From Siphonodentalium dalli (taxonomy: Eukaryota > Mollusca > Scaphopoda > Gadilida > Siphonodentaliidae): 64,000 nucleotides of DNA. Location of the stretch: positions 157,677,465-157,741,464 of the forward strand of contig CP136068.1 of the NCBI GenBank assembly GCA_032622095.1, read 5' to 3'. Shown here piece after piece: positions 23,946 through 37,298 of this stretch. A model generated the notes under the pieces. The model did not search any database. It saw only the letters and a list, made by a program, of their open reading frames with translations, and was not told the origin of the DNA. How positions within the stretch are numbered: position 1 is the stretch's first letter; each line of letters begins with the position of its first letter. The translations under genes and the position numbers were made by a program.

Positions 23946-26900
23946 TTGCATATACATGATTCAACAATGCGTTATACGACTTTGCTGTTGACATTAATAT
24001 GTCTAATTACAAGTATAAATGTAACAACTAATAGTATCACATTAACAGTAGTTGAATGCAAACGCGTGATGGAATCTCCTGAATTAAACTGGAACTGTAC
24101 AGGTATCACATATTCGGGTCATTACTTGGCATCATTGCTCAAGAATGGCGCTTATGATATCGTAGGCTTAAGTGAGCATTGGCTTTATCAATGCGATCTT
24201 GATTTCCTCGGTTCGCTTAACAAGGACTATGAGTATCATGCCGTATGCGATTCTCGCCAAAATATTCCCAACAAGAGAGGTAGACCTAGTGGTGGTGTTG
24301 CCTTGCTATGGCATAAGAAATTATCAAATCGTATATGTCCGTTTGCAATTAATGATGATCGTATTTTAGGGATACAAATTAGGATGACGGATGAAAGTTT
24401 TATATATCTCCTCCAAGTATATCTACCATCTACAAACTATACCATACAATATTACGAAGAGTATGCGAAAACGCTTGGTGACCTATGTGACACCTACAAA
24501 TCATATGGTAACGTAATCGTAATGGGAGACACAAACGGACAATTTGACAAATCTGATGAACGAAATATGATATTCAAGAAAATGGTTAAGCGAATCGAGA
24601 TGGTATCTGTGAATTATGAATTTTGTGACGATTATCCTCTATCTACATGCATTCCTTTCGGTGATTACTGCCAATTACATGAAGGAACAATTGTCGATCA
24701 CATTTTTATTCCATCCACATTTATTCCATTTATTCACGAGGTACATGTTTTAGACGATGACGCCATTAACGTATCTAATCATAGACCTATTGCATTACAT
24801 TTTAAGTTTCAGCTACGCAGTCAATCTTCATGTACAGCCGAAAGAGAAACAGACAAAACCATGAATTGGCGTAAAGTTAAATCTGAACCAGAAATTCTCG
24901 AACTTTACAAACAAAGTCTTGATGTTGAACTAACAGCACACAAAATCATATACACTGATGATTCAGACATATCTGAAGTTTACCAGTCAATTGCACGTGT
25001 AATATCAAAAGTATCGGAATCATGTTTACCAAAAAAGTCATATAATAAACGCCTGAAACCATATTGGGGAGATTGTTTGAAAAATAAGCATAAATATATG
25101 CGTGATCTCCGGAAACAATGGATACGTGAAGGTCGACCTCGAGCAAGTACACAATGTAATAGTTACACTCAATATGAATTAGCGAAACGTGATTTTCGTA
25201 GAGAGTACAGAAAACCGTCCGAAAATTATATATCCGAATTAAATAATGAAATTGACGAACGCGGTCAGATCGATCAGAATTATCTATTTCGCGTGATACA
25301 TGTAAAGCGACAGAGAAATCATATCGATAAAAATGCTTTCTTTTGTTATGAAGGGAAGGTTCTACGGAATGATCTTGATGTTGTGGAAGGCTGGGCATCG
25401 TATTTTGTAAATCTGTACTCACCGCTATACCAATCAGACTTTGATTTCAATCACTTCCACTGTGTTAATGAATTTATTGCGCGTACAATGGCCAGTAAAC
25501 AAAGCAGTGATATTGACAATCGCATAATTTTTCCTGTATCAACTGGTGAACTGAATCAAATATATCGGGGCCTAAGTACGGGGAAAGCGGCTGGATGGGA
25601 CGGGATATCCAATGAACACTTATTATACGGAAGTAACACATTGACGCTGGCGATTTCTAAACTCTTAACTAATGTAATTAATACACAGAAGGTCCCGAGC
25701 CAAATGAAACGCGGTATAATCGTTACATTATTTAAAGGTGGCAAAAAACCCAGGACAGATTTTGATAGCTATAGGGCTATAACGTTGATGCCTGTTTTAT
25801 ATAAGTTACTTGAAAAAGTTATACAAACTCGATTGGAATCTTATGCACCCAATTTAATACAAGTGCACCCGCTTCAACATGGCTTCCAAAAAGGTGTAAG
25901 CGCAACCATGACATCTTACGTAATGAAGGAATGTATTGACTATGTGTCCGCTAGTAAACAAAAATTATACAGCTTATTTTTAGATGTATGGAAGGCATTC
26001 GATACCGTCTGGATTAACGGATTGTTATATAAATTAGATAAACGCGGTTTTAAAGGAAATTTGTTTTGTCTCATTAATGAATTGCTGACAAATGTTACAT
26101 GTTCTATTCGTTATAACAATTCCTTATCTAGGTGGTTTGACGTTCGTCAAGGGGCTCGTCAGGGAAGTATTCTCTCCCCATTTTACTACATGGTCTATGT
26201 TGACGAGTTGATATGTACTCTCGCAAATTCCCCGTATGGCCTACAAATGCTCGGAGTAAATTGCACATGCCCAACACATGCTGATGACATGGTTTTATTA
26301 TCACTCAATAGTGTCGGATTATCAGCTCTTATTGATATGTGTTTTGAATACAGCAAAAAGTGGCGATATAAGTATAACTCTAATAAATGCTCGGTAATAG
26401 TATTCAACGAAACAAAATCAGAGTTCTCTCGTCAACATCGCGTCTGGAACTTAGGAACATATACTCTACAAGAATGTTCAGAAGTTACCCATCTTGGTAT
26501 TCCACTCGATAAATACGATTTTAATTCTGTCTTCATTGATCGGATATGTGACAAAACCCGAAGTACATTCATGATGTTAACGAACGCAGGAATATACCCC
26601 GGTGGCATTACACCAAAAAGTTGTTCGTTGATTTATTATTCGGTGGTCATCCAAAAGGTTTATACGGATCTGAACTTTTATGGTGTGTGAATAAAACTCT
26701 ATGCGACCGTCTCGAAAGAATGCACCGTTTCTGTCTAAAATACTATCAGGGTCTTCATAATCGCACAAAAACAGTTATAGCTCAAGGATTAGTCGGTATG
26801 TCGTCAATGGTATCATTAATAGAAAAACGCAAACTGTCATTTATTGGTTCAATATGCAATCTGTCGTCGAACAAAACCGCCAAAGATGTATTTATTACAC

Positions 26901-27565
26901 GGTTATACCAGTATTTAATGTTTCCTACAGCTTCAAATTCTAATTTCATGGTTGATATTATTTGTACATTGGACAAATATGGAATGACCGAATATTTCGA
27001 GAAATACTTATTAAATGTGACCTTTCCAAACAAATTATCATGGAAAAATATAACGAAGAACTCATGGTTCAATATAAATAGAGATGAATGGGAATGTAGC
27101 AAAGGCGATGATAGTCGATTAAACCGTTTCTCGGCACTCCAGCCTAAATTATGTATGTCTAGGCTATGGGAAAACTGTTACATATATCCTAAGCATAAAG
27201 ATTCTTATCTCCTTGTTGCACGTCTTATTTCCATTCTTGAAACGGACGAACAATCGTGCCCATTGTGTGATAGAAAACACAATGATCTGGTCAGACATGC
27301 ATTAATCGAGTGTGTCTCAATATGTGATAACCGTAATATTTTTGAATTTGACTTATTAAACGAATTTCATGTAGACGTATACATGCAATATGATAGTTTG
27401 AATGCGGAATCCAAAACGCGAGTTCTATTATCCGGAATAGCTGAACTTGACCATTGTATACGCGAAATAGATAATGAACTGATCGATTTTTTCGTTAGGA
27501 AATCAGCTTCTCTTTGGAAAGCATATGTTGATAGCATATCATCACTAATGTCTGTACCGCCATAG
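23946..27565 (+). pseudogene. LINE ORF2: AP endonuclease and reverse transcriptase, one frameshift
   Basis: Residues about 50-300 are an endonuclease/exonuclease/phosphatase-type domain (YDIVGLSEHWL, MGDTNGQFD, VDHIFIP, SNHRPIALHF). The reverse transcriptase follows (GKAAGWDGISNEHL, LFLDVWKAFDTVW, RQGARQGSILSPFYY). The active-site box is HADD (26277-26288) where most LINEs have YADD or FADD. The frame breaks near 26657 and resumes in the +26621 frame (GLYGSELLW), ending with a C-x2-C...H-x4-C cluster and a stop at 27565. Apart from that single shift the protein is complete, so the element was active recently or the shift is a read error. Confidence 0.85.
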
Positions 27566-27881
27566 TTCTGTATTAAAATTATATATACGTACGCGTAACA
27601 CACGAGTGCATATCTATAGCTCTATGACTGTATATCATATGTGTACTTGCTATGTATAATGAAAATTTAGACGCATACATGTATTATGCAACCACAATCA
27701 ATTGTATATAGCTGGTATTCGTCGCGAATTATACTCAAACCATTTTCGATATATTGTTTCAACACGCACATTATGCCAATGAATATGTTTAATGTTTAAT
27801 TATGTTAATTATGTAATAATGTGTATGTGATTTTGTACACTATATCTTCGTTTACGGAGGAAATAAAGTCATATATATATT

Positions 27882-28409
27882 AAAATTCATAAAGAAGATT
27901 CAAATCTGAAAGAATGTTAAACTGTAGTGTAGATGCGCAAAATGTGAGAGAAATGGTTACTGAAATAAATGGAAATTCGCATTAATTTACACAAAAACCT
28001 CAACCTTTTGAGAAAACAATAACATTCAAACAGTTTTACAAATACACTCTGATATAAAAAGTGTTTAGATATATTGCTGATGATGTTATCGTAAAATATA
28101 TTAAATAAAAAAACATTGTACCTAAGTTGTTTTTCACAAGATGACCGCATTTTTCGATCCAAAACTGATAGGAACCAAATCGAAGGGTGCGAGGATCGAA
28201 CTTCACTGACAATTCGCGCCGATCACGATGCAGAGTTATCGGCTACCGACCGCTGACAAGTAACCAATGAGAGATCGCCTCGGCGGCCAATCGTTGACGC
28301 ACCTCGCGAACCAATGAACAGCTCAGATATGGGACAAGAAAGCCAATCGGATTGCAGCTTGTCGACCTATTTATAATTGACTTGGAAATTTTTTGCTTCA
28401 TATCGTCAA
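27882..28409 (+). promoter_or_regulatory. Histone H3 promoter, copy B
   Basis: CCAAT boxes at 28264, 28287, 28311 and 28343, a TATA-type TATTTATAAT at 28368, and the initiator-like TTCATATCGTCAA at 28397-28409. The TATA match is better than in copy A. A short retroelement starts immediately after 28409, between promoter and H3 leader. Confidence 0.75.
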
Positions 28410-30014
<1,605 letters not shown>

Positions 30015-30040
30015 ACTGTCTGATCACTTATCAGAAACTC

Positions 30041-30063
30041 AACGGCCCTTTTCAGGGCCACCA
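30041..30063 (+). terminator. Histone mRNA 3' stem-loop of H3 copy B
   Basis: AAC-GGCCCT-TTTC-AGGGCC-ACCA: a 6-bp stem and 4-base TTTC loop with the standard A-rich 5' flank and ACCA 3' flank that bind SLBP. It is the landmark of replication-dependent histone mRNAs lacking poly(A). Confidence 0.96.
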
Positions 30064-30242
30064 ACTTATATTAAAGTGAAACTTTTACATTGCTATATAT
30101 TCCCCCAAAATGCGCGTAGAATTAATTTTGATATTAGCCCCCCCCCCCTTAAAATTAAACACAGTCGTGTTCTCTTTATCTTGGGCCAAATATAGGTTGA
30201 TGAATATACATGTACATGTACATTGGACCGTCCCGGGTTTTA
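30064..30242 (+). other. Spacer between H3 and the hairpin array
   Basis: A short intergenic stretch with a C-run (30142-30149) and ACATGTACATGTACA microsatellite (about 30209-30222). A half hairpin (TTGGACCGTCCCGGG, 30223-30237) looks like the remnant of a sixth unit of the array that follows. No gene seen. Confidence 0.5.
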
Positions 30243-30491
30243 GGATACGCAGTCAAGCAGGCCATGCTAGACCGTCCCGTATCCCACTTCAGAAAAGACC
30301 CGCAGTCCAATAAGGTGTATTGGACCGTCCCGGGCGGTAACAGAAGAGAGCACGCAGTCCAGTGGAATCACTGGACCGTCCCGTGCTCTCTTAGCAGCCC
30401 GCAATCCAATGCCTCCATTGGAAGGTCCCGGGCTTGGACAACCAACTGAAAATGCGCAATCCAGCATCATCGCTGGATCGTCCCGCATTTT
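30243..30491 (+). repeat. Array of five covarying hairpins upstream of H1
   Basis: Hairpins at 30243-30284, 30299-30334, 30345-30391, 30397-30433 and 30449-30491. Each has an outer stem ending in CG, a 3-base 5' bulge CA(G/A), an inner 6-7 bp stem, a loop of 4-6 bases, and a 6-base 3' bulge close to CCGTCC. The outer stems differ completely (GGATACG/CGTATCC, CCCG/CGGG, AGAGAGCACG/CGTGCTCTCT, GCCCG/CGGGC, AAAATGCG/CGCATTTT) yet all pair. The inner stems also vary in a paired way, while the bulges are constant. Confidence 0.9.
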
Positions 30492-30833
30492 GCAAGATGC
30501 CGAGACAAGGCAAAGAAAAAGATCAAGGCAAAAGTACAAGGCAAAGCCCAAGCAAAGATGGAAGATTCTAGACAAGACAAGATTCAAGACACCTGCGACG
30601 CTGACCGATCCCGATCTCAAGACTTCTCCACCCGATCCGCGACCTGACTGTTAAGAGAAAAGACCAAGAAGATTCAAGACAGGGCGTAAGGGCTACCTCC
30701 GGGTGAGCTCACACCGTCCTCGTGCCGCCCTTCGGGCGGACACGCAAATCCTGTGCCCGTTTACTCTTTATTCATTGTCGTTTAATCGTCAAAGTTTTGT
30801 AATTTTCAGTCGAAATTTACTCAAATTGTCACC
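30492..30833 (+). promoter_or_regulatory. H1 upstream region: probable short-retroelement 3' end plus H1 leader
   Basis: A Lys/Arg-codon-rich stretch (about 30500-30660) is followed by GGGCGTAAGGG, then a CCGCCC-TTC-GGGCGG hairpin (30725-30739) and CACGCAAA. This is the same layout as the 3' end of the element at 36392-37298 (GGGTGAAGGG, CCGGCC-TTC-GGCCGG, AAACG). The H1 leader proper is the AT-rich part from about 30755. I infer a third family member inserted near the H1 start site. Confidence 0.5.
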
Positions 30834-31376
30834 ATGTCTGACGCCGTCGCCGCACCCGCTCCAGTCAAAACTCCAAAGAAGAAGGCAGCAGCCAAGCCCA
30901 AGAAGCCAGCTCTGCACCCAAAATACAATGTCATGGTCGCCGCCGCGGTCAAGTCTTTGAAAGAGAGGGGTGGTTCCAGCCGACAGGCTATCCTGAAGTA
31001 CATCTGTGCCAACTACAAACTTGGAACTGAACAAAAACCAGTAAACAACAGACTGAAGGTAGCACTCAGAGCCGGAGTCAAGAATAATTCTTTGAAACAA
31101 TCGAAGGGAACTGGTGCATCCGGATCCTTCAGATTGGGTGAGGGCGTCAAAGCCGAGAAACCCAAGGCAAAGAAACCCAAGGCAGCCACACCAAAGAAGG
31201 CAAAGAAACCAGCCGGAGAAAAGAAGGCAAAGAAAGTCACAAAGGCAAAGAAGAGACCAAAGAAGGCCGCTAAATCTCCAGCCAAAAAGGCAGCTAAGCC
31301 TAAGGCCGCCGCAAAGCCAAAGAAGGCCAAGACACCAAAGAAGGCCGCCAAGAAGCCAGCAGCCAAAAAAGCATAA
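30834..31376 (+). CDS. H1: Histone H1, copy B, intact
   Basis: 180-residue linker histone. Residues 1-27 are a short Ala/Pro/Lys tail. About 28-103 form the winged-helix GH1 domain ([15 protein letters not shown], then [11 protein letters not shown] at its end). From 104 on is a tail rich in KPKAAK, PKKAKK and AAKSPAKK, including SPAK-type Cdk sites. It has no 3' stem-loop: the next recognisable signal is AATAAA at 31421, so it would be polyadenylated, or the native 3' end was lost to the LINE fragment that begins right after it. The start is fixed by homology with copy A and the TCACCATGT context. Confidence 0.96.
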   Translation: MSDAVAAPAPVKTPKKKAAAKPKKPALHPKYNVMVAAAVKSLKERGGSSRQAILKYICANYKLGTEQKPVNNRLKVALRAGVKNNSLKQSKGTGASGSFRLGEGVKAEKPKAKKPKAATPKKAKKPAGEKKAKKVTKAKKRPKKAAKSPAKKAAKPKAAAKPKKAKTPKKAAKKPAAKKA

Positions 31377-31378
31377 AT

Positions 31379-32090
31379 ATATATATCTTTTATTCCTCCA
31401 TTTCTGAAGAGTCAATATATAATAAAGCAAAATACGTAGAATATAAATAAGGAATTACACAAATATTTCATGCACAAACAATTATGTACAAACACAGAGA
31501 CACAAGACATTAATATAATTGGACACACACATATATAGTGGCCTGAAAACCGTAAACATGCGCATATACACGTACAAGATTACACGATGGAAAATATCAA
31601 CGCAGTGATGGTTAGAGAAGGAATGAAATATGGGGAACATTATAATGAACTAATGTCTATTATCCCCGAACATTCAAAGGTACCAGATTTGAGCGGCTTC
31701 TCTTACCATAAAATCGACAATCTCCAGGACATCATCAGCAATGCCATGGAGAGAATTTGGGATATACCCAATGAACATGAGCATTTGTTTGTCCACCGGG
31801 AGATTATCAATGCCAATATAACAGTCTACGTGGAAATATGAGAGGAAACGATACCATGTGTCATTTCTTGAGTCTACCAGAGAAGAACAGTCGTTAAAAA
31901 CATGATTCACGGTATCATTATAAATTGCCCCACATCTTATGCACACAACGTCCTCAACGAATTTCAACATGCATAGTAATTGCCGGTATAACATATGTAT
32001 ATTGTCATATATAAGCATATACCGCCATATATCATTGTTGTTACATTGTACTTAACTTTGTTTCATGTAATCCGTCCATTTTGTCTCGTT
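31379..32090 (-). pseudogene. LINE ORF2 C-terminal fragment, copy B
   Basis: Duplicate of 731-1446, with the same CIRCGAIYNDTVNHVFNDC cluster. One base change creates an extra stop near 32051. Its position tight against the H1 3' end is identical to copy A, so the insertion predates the duplication. Confidence 0.7.
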
Positions 32091-33120
32091 ATTCTGTGTT
32101 CATGTACATTTGACCATATATGGTGTAACGTACAAATAAACATGATTGATTGATTGATTGATTGATTGGTAAGTCATGTGTTTATTCGTGTTGTTTTCCA
32201 GCCTGTGTTCGAGAAAATAATCCCATAACGGGCTTATTTTAATGAGCGAAATAAGCTCATATTGGAATTATTAAGACTCATTATATATGTATGCTATATT
32301 TGAACCTAAAACAAGGATGTTAAAACAGTCCAATGTGGGATTATTTCCATAAGAAATAAGCCCATATTGGTATTATTTAATCCACCTTTATTCATCGCAC
32401 CATATATTCTCGTAAAAATAGGTTCATATTGGACCTAAAGATTCACATAGGTTCATATTGGACTTATTCGATTCTGAAATAAACCCACAGTGAACTACTA
32501 CCCGCTATTCAGCTAAATGGCATGGGCCACAGTTAAAACAAATTTTAAAGAGCGTGAGTCTGGTATGTCGTGTCGATGAAAACATTGAGGTTAAATAATG
32601 CCAGTATGAGCTTAATTCGCTCATTAAAATAAGCCCGTTATGTGCTTATTTTTATGAGAACAGGATGAAACATGTCCTCGTGCAAATAGGTTCATATTGG
32701 ACCTACTTGTAACTATTCACAGGTTTATGTTGGAACTATCTGATTCTGAAATAAGTACATACTGAGTCCCTTATTCCGTTGAATGGCGCCAAACACCGTA
32801 CAGAGAGCGTAGCTTTGGTAAGTTGTGTTTATGAAAAAAGGCAGATTAAATCATTCCGATGTGGGCTCATTTCGTATGTAAATAGTCCCATATTGTACTG
32901 TGTTTTAAACAGACTGTTCCCCAAAATTCCGCACATTATCTGCTTATAAATAATTTAGTTTAGGTAGATAACCTGATTAGAATGTCATCATTTTCAGTCC
33001 ATAATGTGCTGAAAATGAGAATATTTTAGTCACATTATCGACTCATAATGGGGCAATTCAGATTATGTGCGGACAATCACACAACTAAGCCAACCCATAA
33101 CTTTTCAGATGTACGCTATT
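32091..33120. repeat. AT-rich repeat, copy B, with (TGAT)n tail
   Basis: Parallel to 1447-2480, including the AATAAA-(TGAT)n at about 32135-32168. One TGAT unit shorter than copy A. No gene. Confidence 0.75.
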
Positions 33121-36100
33121 TAAAGACATAATACCTTGTATTTTTGTGCGGTGCCACCCAGTGGGCATCTATAGAAAAGGGACGCGACCATGCAGCCCCT
33201 TCCAAATTTTCGAAAATCGGGCTGAAGGCGTGCATGATGTGTCAAAATAGCACTTTTCGTTACTAAATCGGCTGCGTAGCCAGAACCATGGCGGCCACCC
33301 GGGAATCCTTGCATTTTCGTGCGGTGCCACCCAGCGGGCATCTATTGGACAGGGACGCGGCCATATAGCCTCTTCCAATTTTTTGAAAATTGGGCTGAAG
33401 TCGTGCATGGAGTTAATTTTTTTTACTTTTTGTTACTAAATCAGCTGCGTAGACAGAACCATTGCGGCCACTCGGGAATCCTTGTATTTTCGTGCGGTGC
33501 CACCCAGTAGACATCTATTGGACAGGGACGAGACCTTATATGTCTTTTAAATTTTTCGAAAATTGGGTTGAAGTCGTGCATGGAGCTCCAAATCGCACTT
33601 TTCGTTGATAAATCGCCCGCGTAGGCATAACCGTAGCAGACACGTGGCTATCCTTGCGGAATCTTCTTGTGCCACCACTATTACATCTAAAAATCACAAA
33701 CTAGGTCACATAAACTTGTCCAAAATAGGACATTTTTCGTTAGTCGATAATGTGCTGAAAAGGAGACCCTATTAGTCACATTATCGACTCATATAGAGGC
33801 GATTCTAAGCAGATTATGTGCGAACAATGACAAGAAATAAGCCAACCCACTACTGTTCAGCTGTACGCTCATTAACATGTGTTTTCACTGTGGCTCGCGA
33901 CTTAACACAAAATAATGACTATGACTCCATTATCTGCTTATTTCAGAATCAAATTATCACTTTATGTACCTAATTGGAATTATAGGTCGAATATGTGCGT
34001 ATTTGTGCGAGGATATGTTGCTAAATCGCCTGCGTTGGCATAACCATAGCAGCCACTGGGCTATCCCTGTGGATTCTTCTTTGGCCACCACTAGTCCATC
34101 TAGAAATCACAAACTGGTTCACATATGCCTGTCCAGCTGTTAATAAATTGGGTGTAAGTCGTGCATCGGATGAAAATAATGAAAAAAATGTCATTTTTCG
34201 TTGCAAATCGTCTGCGTAGGCATATCCATAGCAGCCACGGGGCTCTCGTTGTGGATTCTTCTTATGCCACCACTATTCCATCGAGAGATCACAAACTGGT
34301 TCAAATACGACTGTCCAGCTGTTCAAAAATTGGGCGTAAGTCGTGCGTGGGGTCAAAATAATGAAACAAAGTTCATTTTTCGTTGCTAAATCGCCTGCGT
34401 AGGCATAACCATAGCAGTCACGAGACTATCCGTGTGGAATTTTCTTCTGCCACCACCAGTCCATCTAGAAATCACAAATCAATTAACATGCTCCCGTCCA
34501 GCTGTTCACAAATTGAGCGTAAGTCGTGCGTGGGGTCAAAATAATGGAAAAAAATTCATTTTTCGTTGCTAAATCGCCTGCGTATGCATAACCATAGACG
34601 CTACGGGGCTATCCTTGTGGATTCTTCTTGTGCCGCTACAAATCCATCTAGAAATCACAAAATATGTCATATAAACTTGTCCAGCTGTTCAACAGTTGGG
34701 CGTAAATCGTGCGTGGGGTAAAAATATGACATTTTTCGTTGCTTAATCCTGAAAACCAGCACATTATTTGCTGAGAAGAAACAATGATTTAGGTAGATAA
34801 TCTGCTTAGAATCGCCTCATTTTGAGTCGACAATGTGCTGAAAATGAGTTCCTATTAGTCAAATTATCGACTCATATAGAGGCGATTCTAAGTAAATTAT
34901 GTGCTGACAATGACAAAAATAATAACCAAACATTTCAGGTGTACGCTCATTAGCATGTATTTTCACTGTGGCACGCGCCAAGACGCGAAATGACGACTAT
35001 GACTCCATTATCTGCTTATTTCATAACCAAATAATCACTTTAAGTACCTAATTAAAATTTAGGTCGGTTTTGTGCGTATTCGTGCGAGGATATGTTACTA
35101 AATCGCCTGCGTTGGCATAACCATAGCAGCCACGGGGCTACCCTTGTGGATTCTTCTTATACCACAATTAGTCCATCTATAAATCACAAACTAGTTCACA
35201 TACGCCTGTCCAGCTGTTCAAAAATTGGGCGTAAGTCGTGCGTGGGGTCAAAATAATAAAAAAAAAGGATAATTTTCCGTTGCTAAATCGCCTGCGTAGA
35301 CATACACATAGCAGCCACGAGGGTATCCTTGTGGATGCTTCTTATGCCACCACTAGGCCATCTAAAAATCACAAACATAGTCACATAAGCCTGTCCAGTT
35401 GTTCAAAAATTGGGCGTAAGTCGTGCGTGGGGTCAAAATAATGAAAAAAAATCATTTCTCATTGCTAAATCGCCTGCGTAGGCATAACCGTAGCTGCCAC
35501 GAGTCTATCCTTGTGGAATCTTCTTGTGCCACCAATAGTGCATCGAAACATCACAAACTAGGTCCCATAAAATGCAAGGAATTCCAGGGTGGCCGCCATG
35601 GTTCTGGCTACGCAGCCGATTTAGCAACAAAAAAATGCAATTTTTAGCTCCATGCATGCACGACTTCAGCCCAATTTTCAAAAACGTGGAAGGGCTATAT
35701 GGCCGCGTCCCTGTCCTATAGATGCGCGCTGGGTGGCACCGCACAAAATTACAAGGATTCCCGGGTGGTCGCCATGGTTCTGGCTACGCAGCCTATTTAG
35801 TAACAAAAAGTGCGATTTTGAGCTCCATGCACGACTTTAGCCCAATCTTCGAAACATTGGAAGGGGCTATATGGTCGCGTCCCTGTCCTATAGATGACAA
35901 CTGGGTGGCACCGCACGAAAATACAAGGATTCCCGTGTGGCCATCATGACTGTCTACGCAGCCGATTTAGTAACTAAAAGTGCTATTTTGACACCCCATG
36001 CACGACTTCAGCCCGATTTTAGAAAATTTGGAAGGGGCTGCATGGTCGCGTCCCTTTCCTATAGATGCCCGCTTGGTGGCACCGCACAAAACTACAAGGA

Positions 36101-36340
36101 TTCCCGGGTGGCCACCATGACTCTGGCTACGCAGCCGATTTAGTAACGAAAAGTGCTATATTGACACACCATGCACGACTTCAGCCCGATTTTCGAAAAT
36201 TTGGAAGGGGCTGCATGGTCGCGTCCCTTTCCTATAGATGCCAGCTGGGTGGCACCGCACGAAAATACAAGGATTCCCGGGTGGCCACCATGACTCTGGC
36301 TACGCATCCGATTTAGTAACGAAAAGTGCAATTTTAGGGG
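33120..36340. repeat. Satellite-like inverted block, copy B
   Basis: Parallel to 2480-5690 unit by unit, with the same inversion point (about 35570) and the same two palindromic interruptions. Near 36316 this copy has an extra TAGTAACGAAAAGTGCAATTT, so copy A lost or never had part of the last unit. Identity with copy A ends at about 36391. Confidence 0.75.
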
Positions 36341-36481
36341 AACTGGGAACTGGGAACGGAATTCATGGAGCTTGTGACAGGACATATCATCAGTCATCAC
36401 CACAGTCGGACCTCCAGAGAGCTTGGATCGCCACCTCTCAGGATGACTACGCCACCGCTTATTCCAATTAGTGTTACTACA

Positions 36482-37129
36482 ATGCTGGAATCCATGCATG
36501 TCACGCCTTGTCTGAGCTGGTCACTCCACGCTCACAAAGGCGGATACCAGTTGATTCTGGATTTCCAGTCCGGCCCGGCACAGCCCTTTTCAGGGCTCCC
36601 TACCGGGAGTGGACCGGATAATACCAGATCAACACGGAAAGTTCGACGACAAAAGATAAAAAAGAAGAAAAAGAAATCACCATCAAGAAAAAAAAGAGAT
36701 GCCGAGAGACTAGCCGCATGGAAAGAGAAGAAGGCGACGGACATTACACCAGCCAGCTCCTCCCATGCAGTCGAAATCCCAGTCCAGTCTGTCCAGGAGA
36801 TGGAATCACCACCACCATCGCCTCCACGGCCAGACATGGACTTCAACCCGAAGACTCCGGAATACACTGAGCCGGAGCCTTCAACTGCCAATCATATATC
36901 ACCGGTAACCGAACAAGTAACAGATGCCACCAGCCTATGGATAGAAAACCACAAAAAAGAATCAGCTAAATTTCGCGCCAGAGTAGACGAATCAATTAGG
37001 AAAGCAGTAGTAGAAAGGAAGAAAGCAGAAGAGACTAGAATAGAAGCAAGGGCAGCCTTAGACGAATTAGATCCACCGAAAAGTAAAAACAAAAAAAGAA
37101 AAAAGCTAAAAGCAGCCAGCAAGAACTAA
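36482..37129 (+). CDS. Basic ORF1-like protein of short retroelement 2
   Basis: 215 codons from the ATG at 36482. The frame is open further up to 36365, but that part falls in duplicated satellite DNA. Landmarks: LSWSL-x4-GGYQLILDF near the start, then KKKKKSPSRKKRDAERLAAW, a Pro/Ser/Glu middle with FNPKTPEY, a charged helix, and a KNKKRKKLKAASKN end. These match the order in the CDS at 28576. Likely nucleic-acid binding, with no enzymatic motif. The segment coding QPFSGL contains a histone-type RNA hairpin. Confidence 0.7.
   Translation: MLESMHVTPCLSWSLHAHKGGYQLILDFQSGPAQPFSGLPTGSGPDNTRSTRKVRRQKIKKKKKKSPSRKKRDAERLAAWKEKKATDITPASSSHAVEIPVQSVQEMESPPPSPPRPDMDFNPKTPEYTEPEPSTANHISPVTEQVTDATSLWIENHKKESAKFRARVDESIRKAVVERKKAEETRIEARAALDELDPPKSKNKKRKKLKAASKN
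36582..36597 (+). promoter_or_regulatory. Histone-type stem-loop inside the retroelement ORF
   Basis: AGCCCT-TTTC-AGGGCT: the same 6-bp stem, TTTC loop and CCCTTTTCAGGG core as the genuine H3 stem-loop at 30044-30059, with the closing G-C pair replaced by A-T. The flanks (GGCAC, CCCTA) fit the SLBP consensus only loosely. Whether it is bound is unknown. Confidence 0.55.
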
Positions 37130-37298
37130 ACACCTCAGCCTCACTTTGCCTCCGGTCAGCCTCCTCATCTGAACAGCATCAACAGCCTCAAAAATCGATC
37201 TCCATCGAAAAATCAAGAAAGGGTGAAGGGACTTGCACACTGCAGTCCGACCACCCTACCCGGCCTTCGGCCGGAAACGACTCAACAACAACAACCAA

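Larger units (their letters stand above)
22000..27880 (+). mobile_element. Nearly full-length LINE of the CR1/jockey-I kind
   Basis: Two-ORF non-LTR retrotransposon with ORF1 at 22465-23892 and ORF2 at 23946-27565. A 3' UTR of about 310 bp ends in AATAAAGTCATATATATAT at about 27880, where the H3 upstream repeat resumes. The 5' limit is uncertain (21.96-22.1 kb). The clade is unresolved from sequence alone. Its ORF2 tail matches the minus-strand fragments near both H1 genes, so the family is present at least three times here. Confidence 0.8.
36392..37298 (+). mobile_element. Short retroelement 2, in the H3 promoter
   Basis: Same family as 28410-29554: one basic ORF, a 3' hairpin (CCGGCC-TTC-GGCCGG, about 37259-37273) and a (CAA)n tail. 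The tail abuts CTTGTCGACCTATTTAG, which in the other copies lies between the last CCAAT box and the TATA box of H3. The 5' flank is satellite, not H3 promoter, so no clean target duplication is visible and a rearrangement or truncation occurred on the left side. Confidence 0.75.

Noticed and set aside
30243-30491. Hammerhead ribozyme array
   Set aside because: Tandem hairpins with GTC words suggested it, but the conserved CUGANGA and GAAA core elements are absent.
30409-30654. 81-residue Lys/Arg-rich frame in front of H1
   Set aside because: Overlaps the hairpin array and lacks the landmarks of the 28576 and 36482 proteins; probably element 3' region, kept only as part of that feature.
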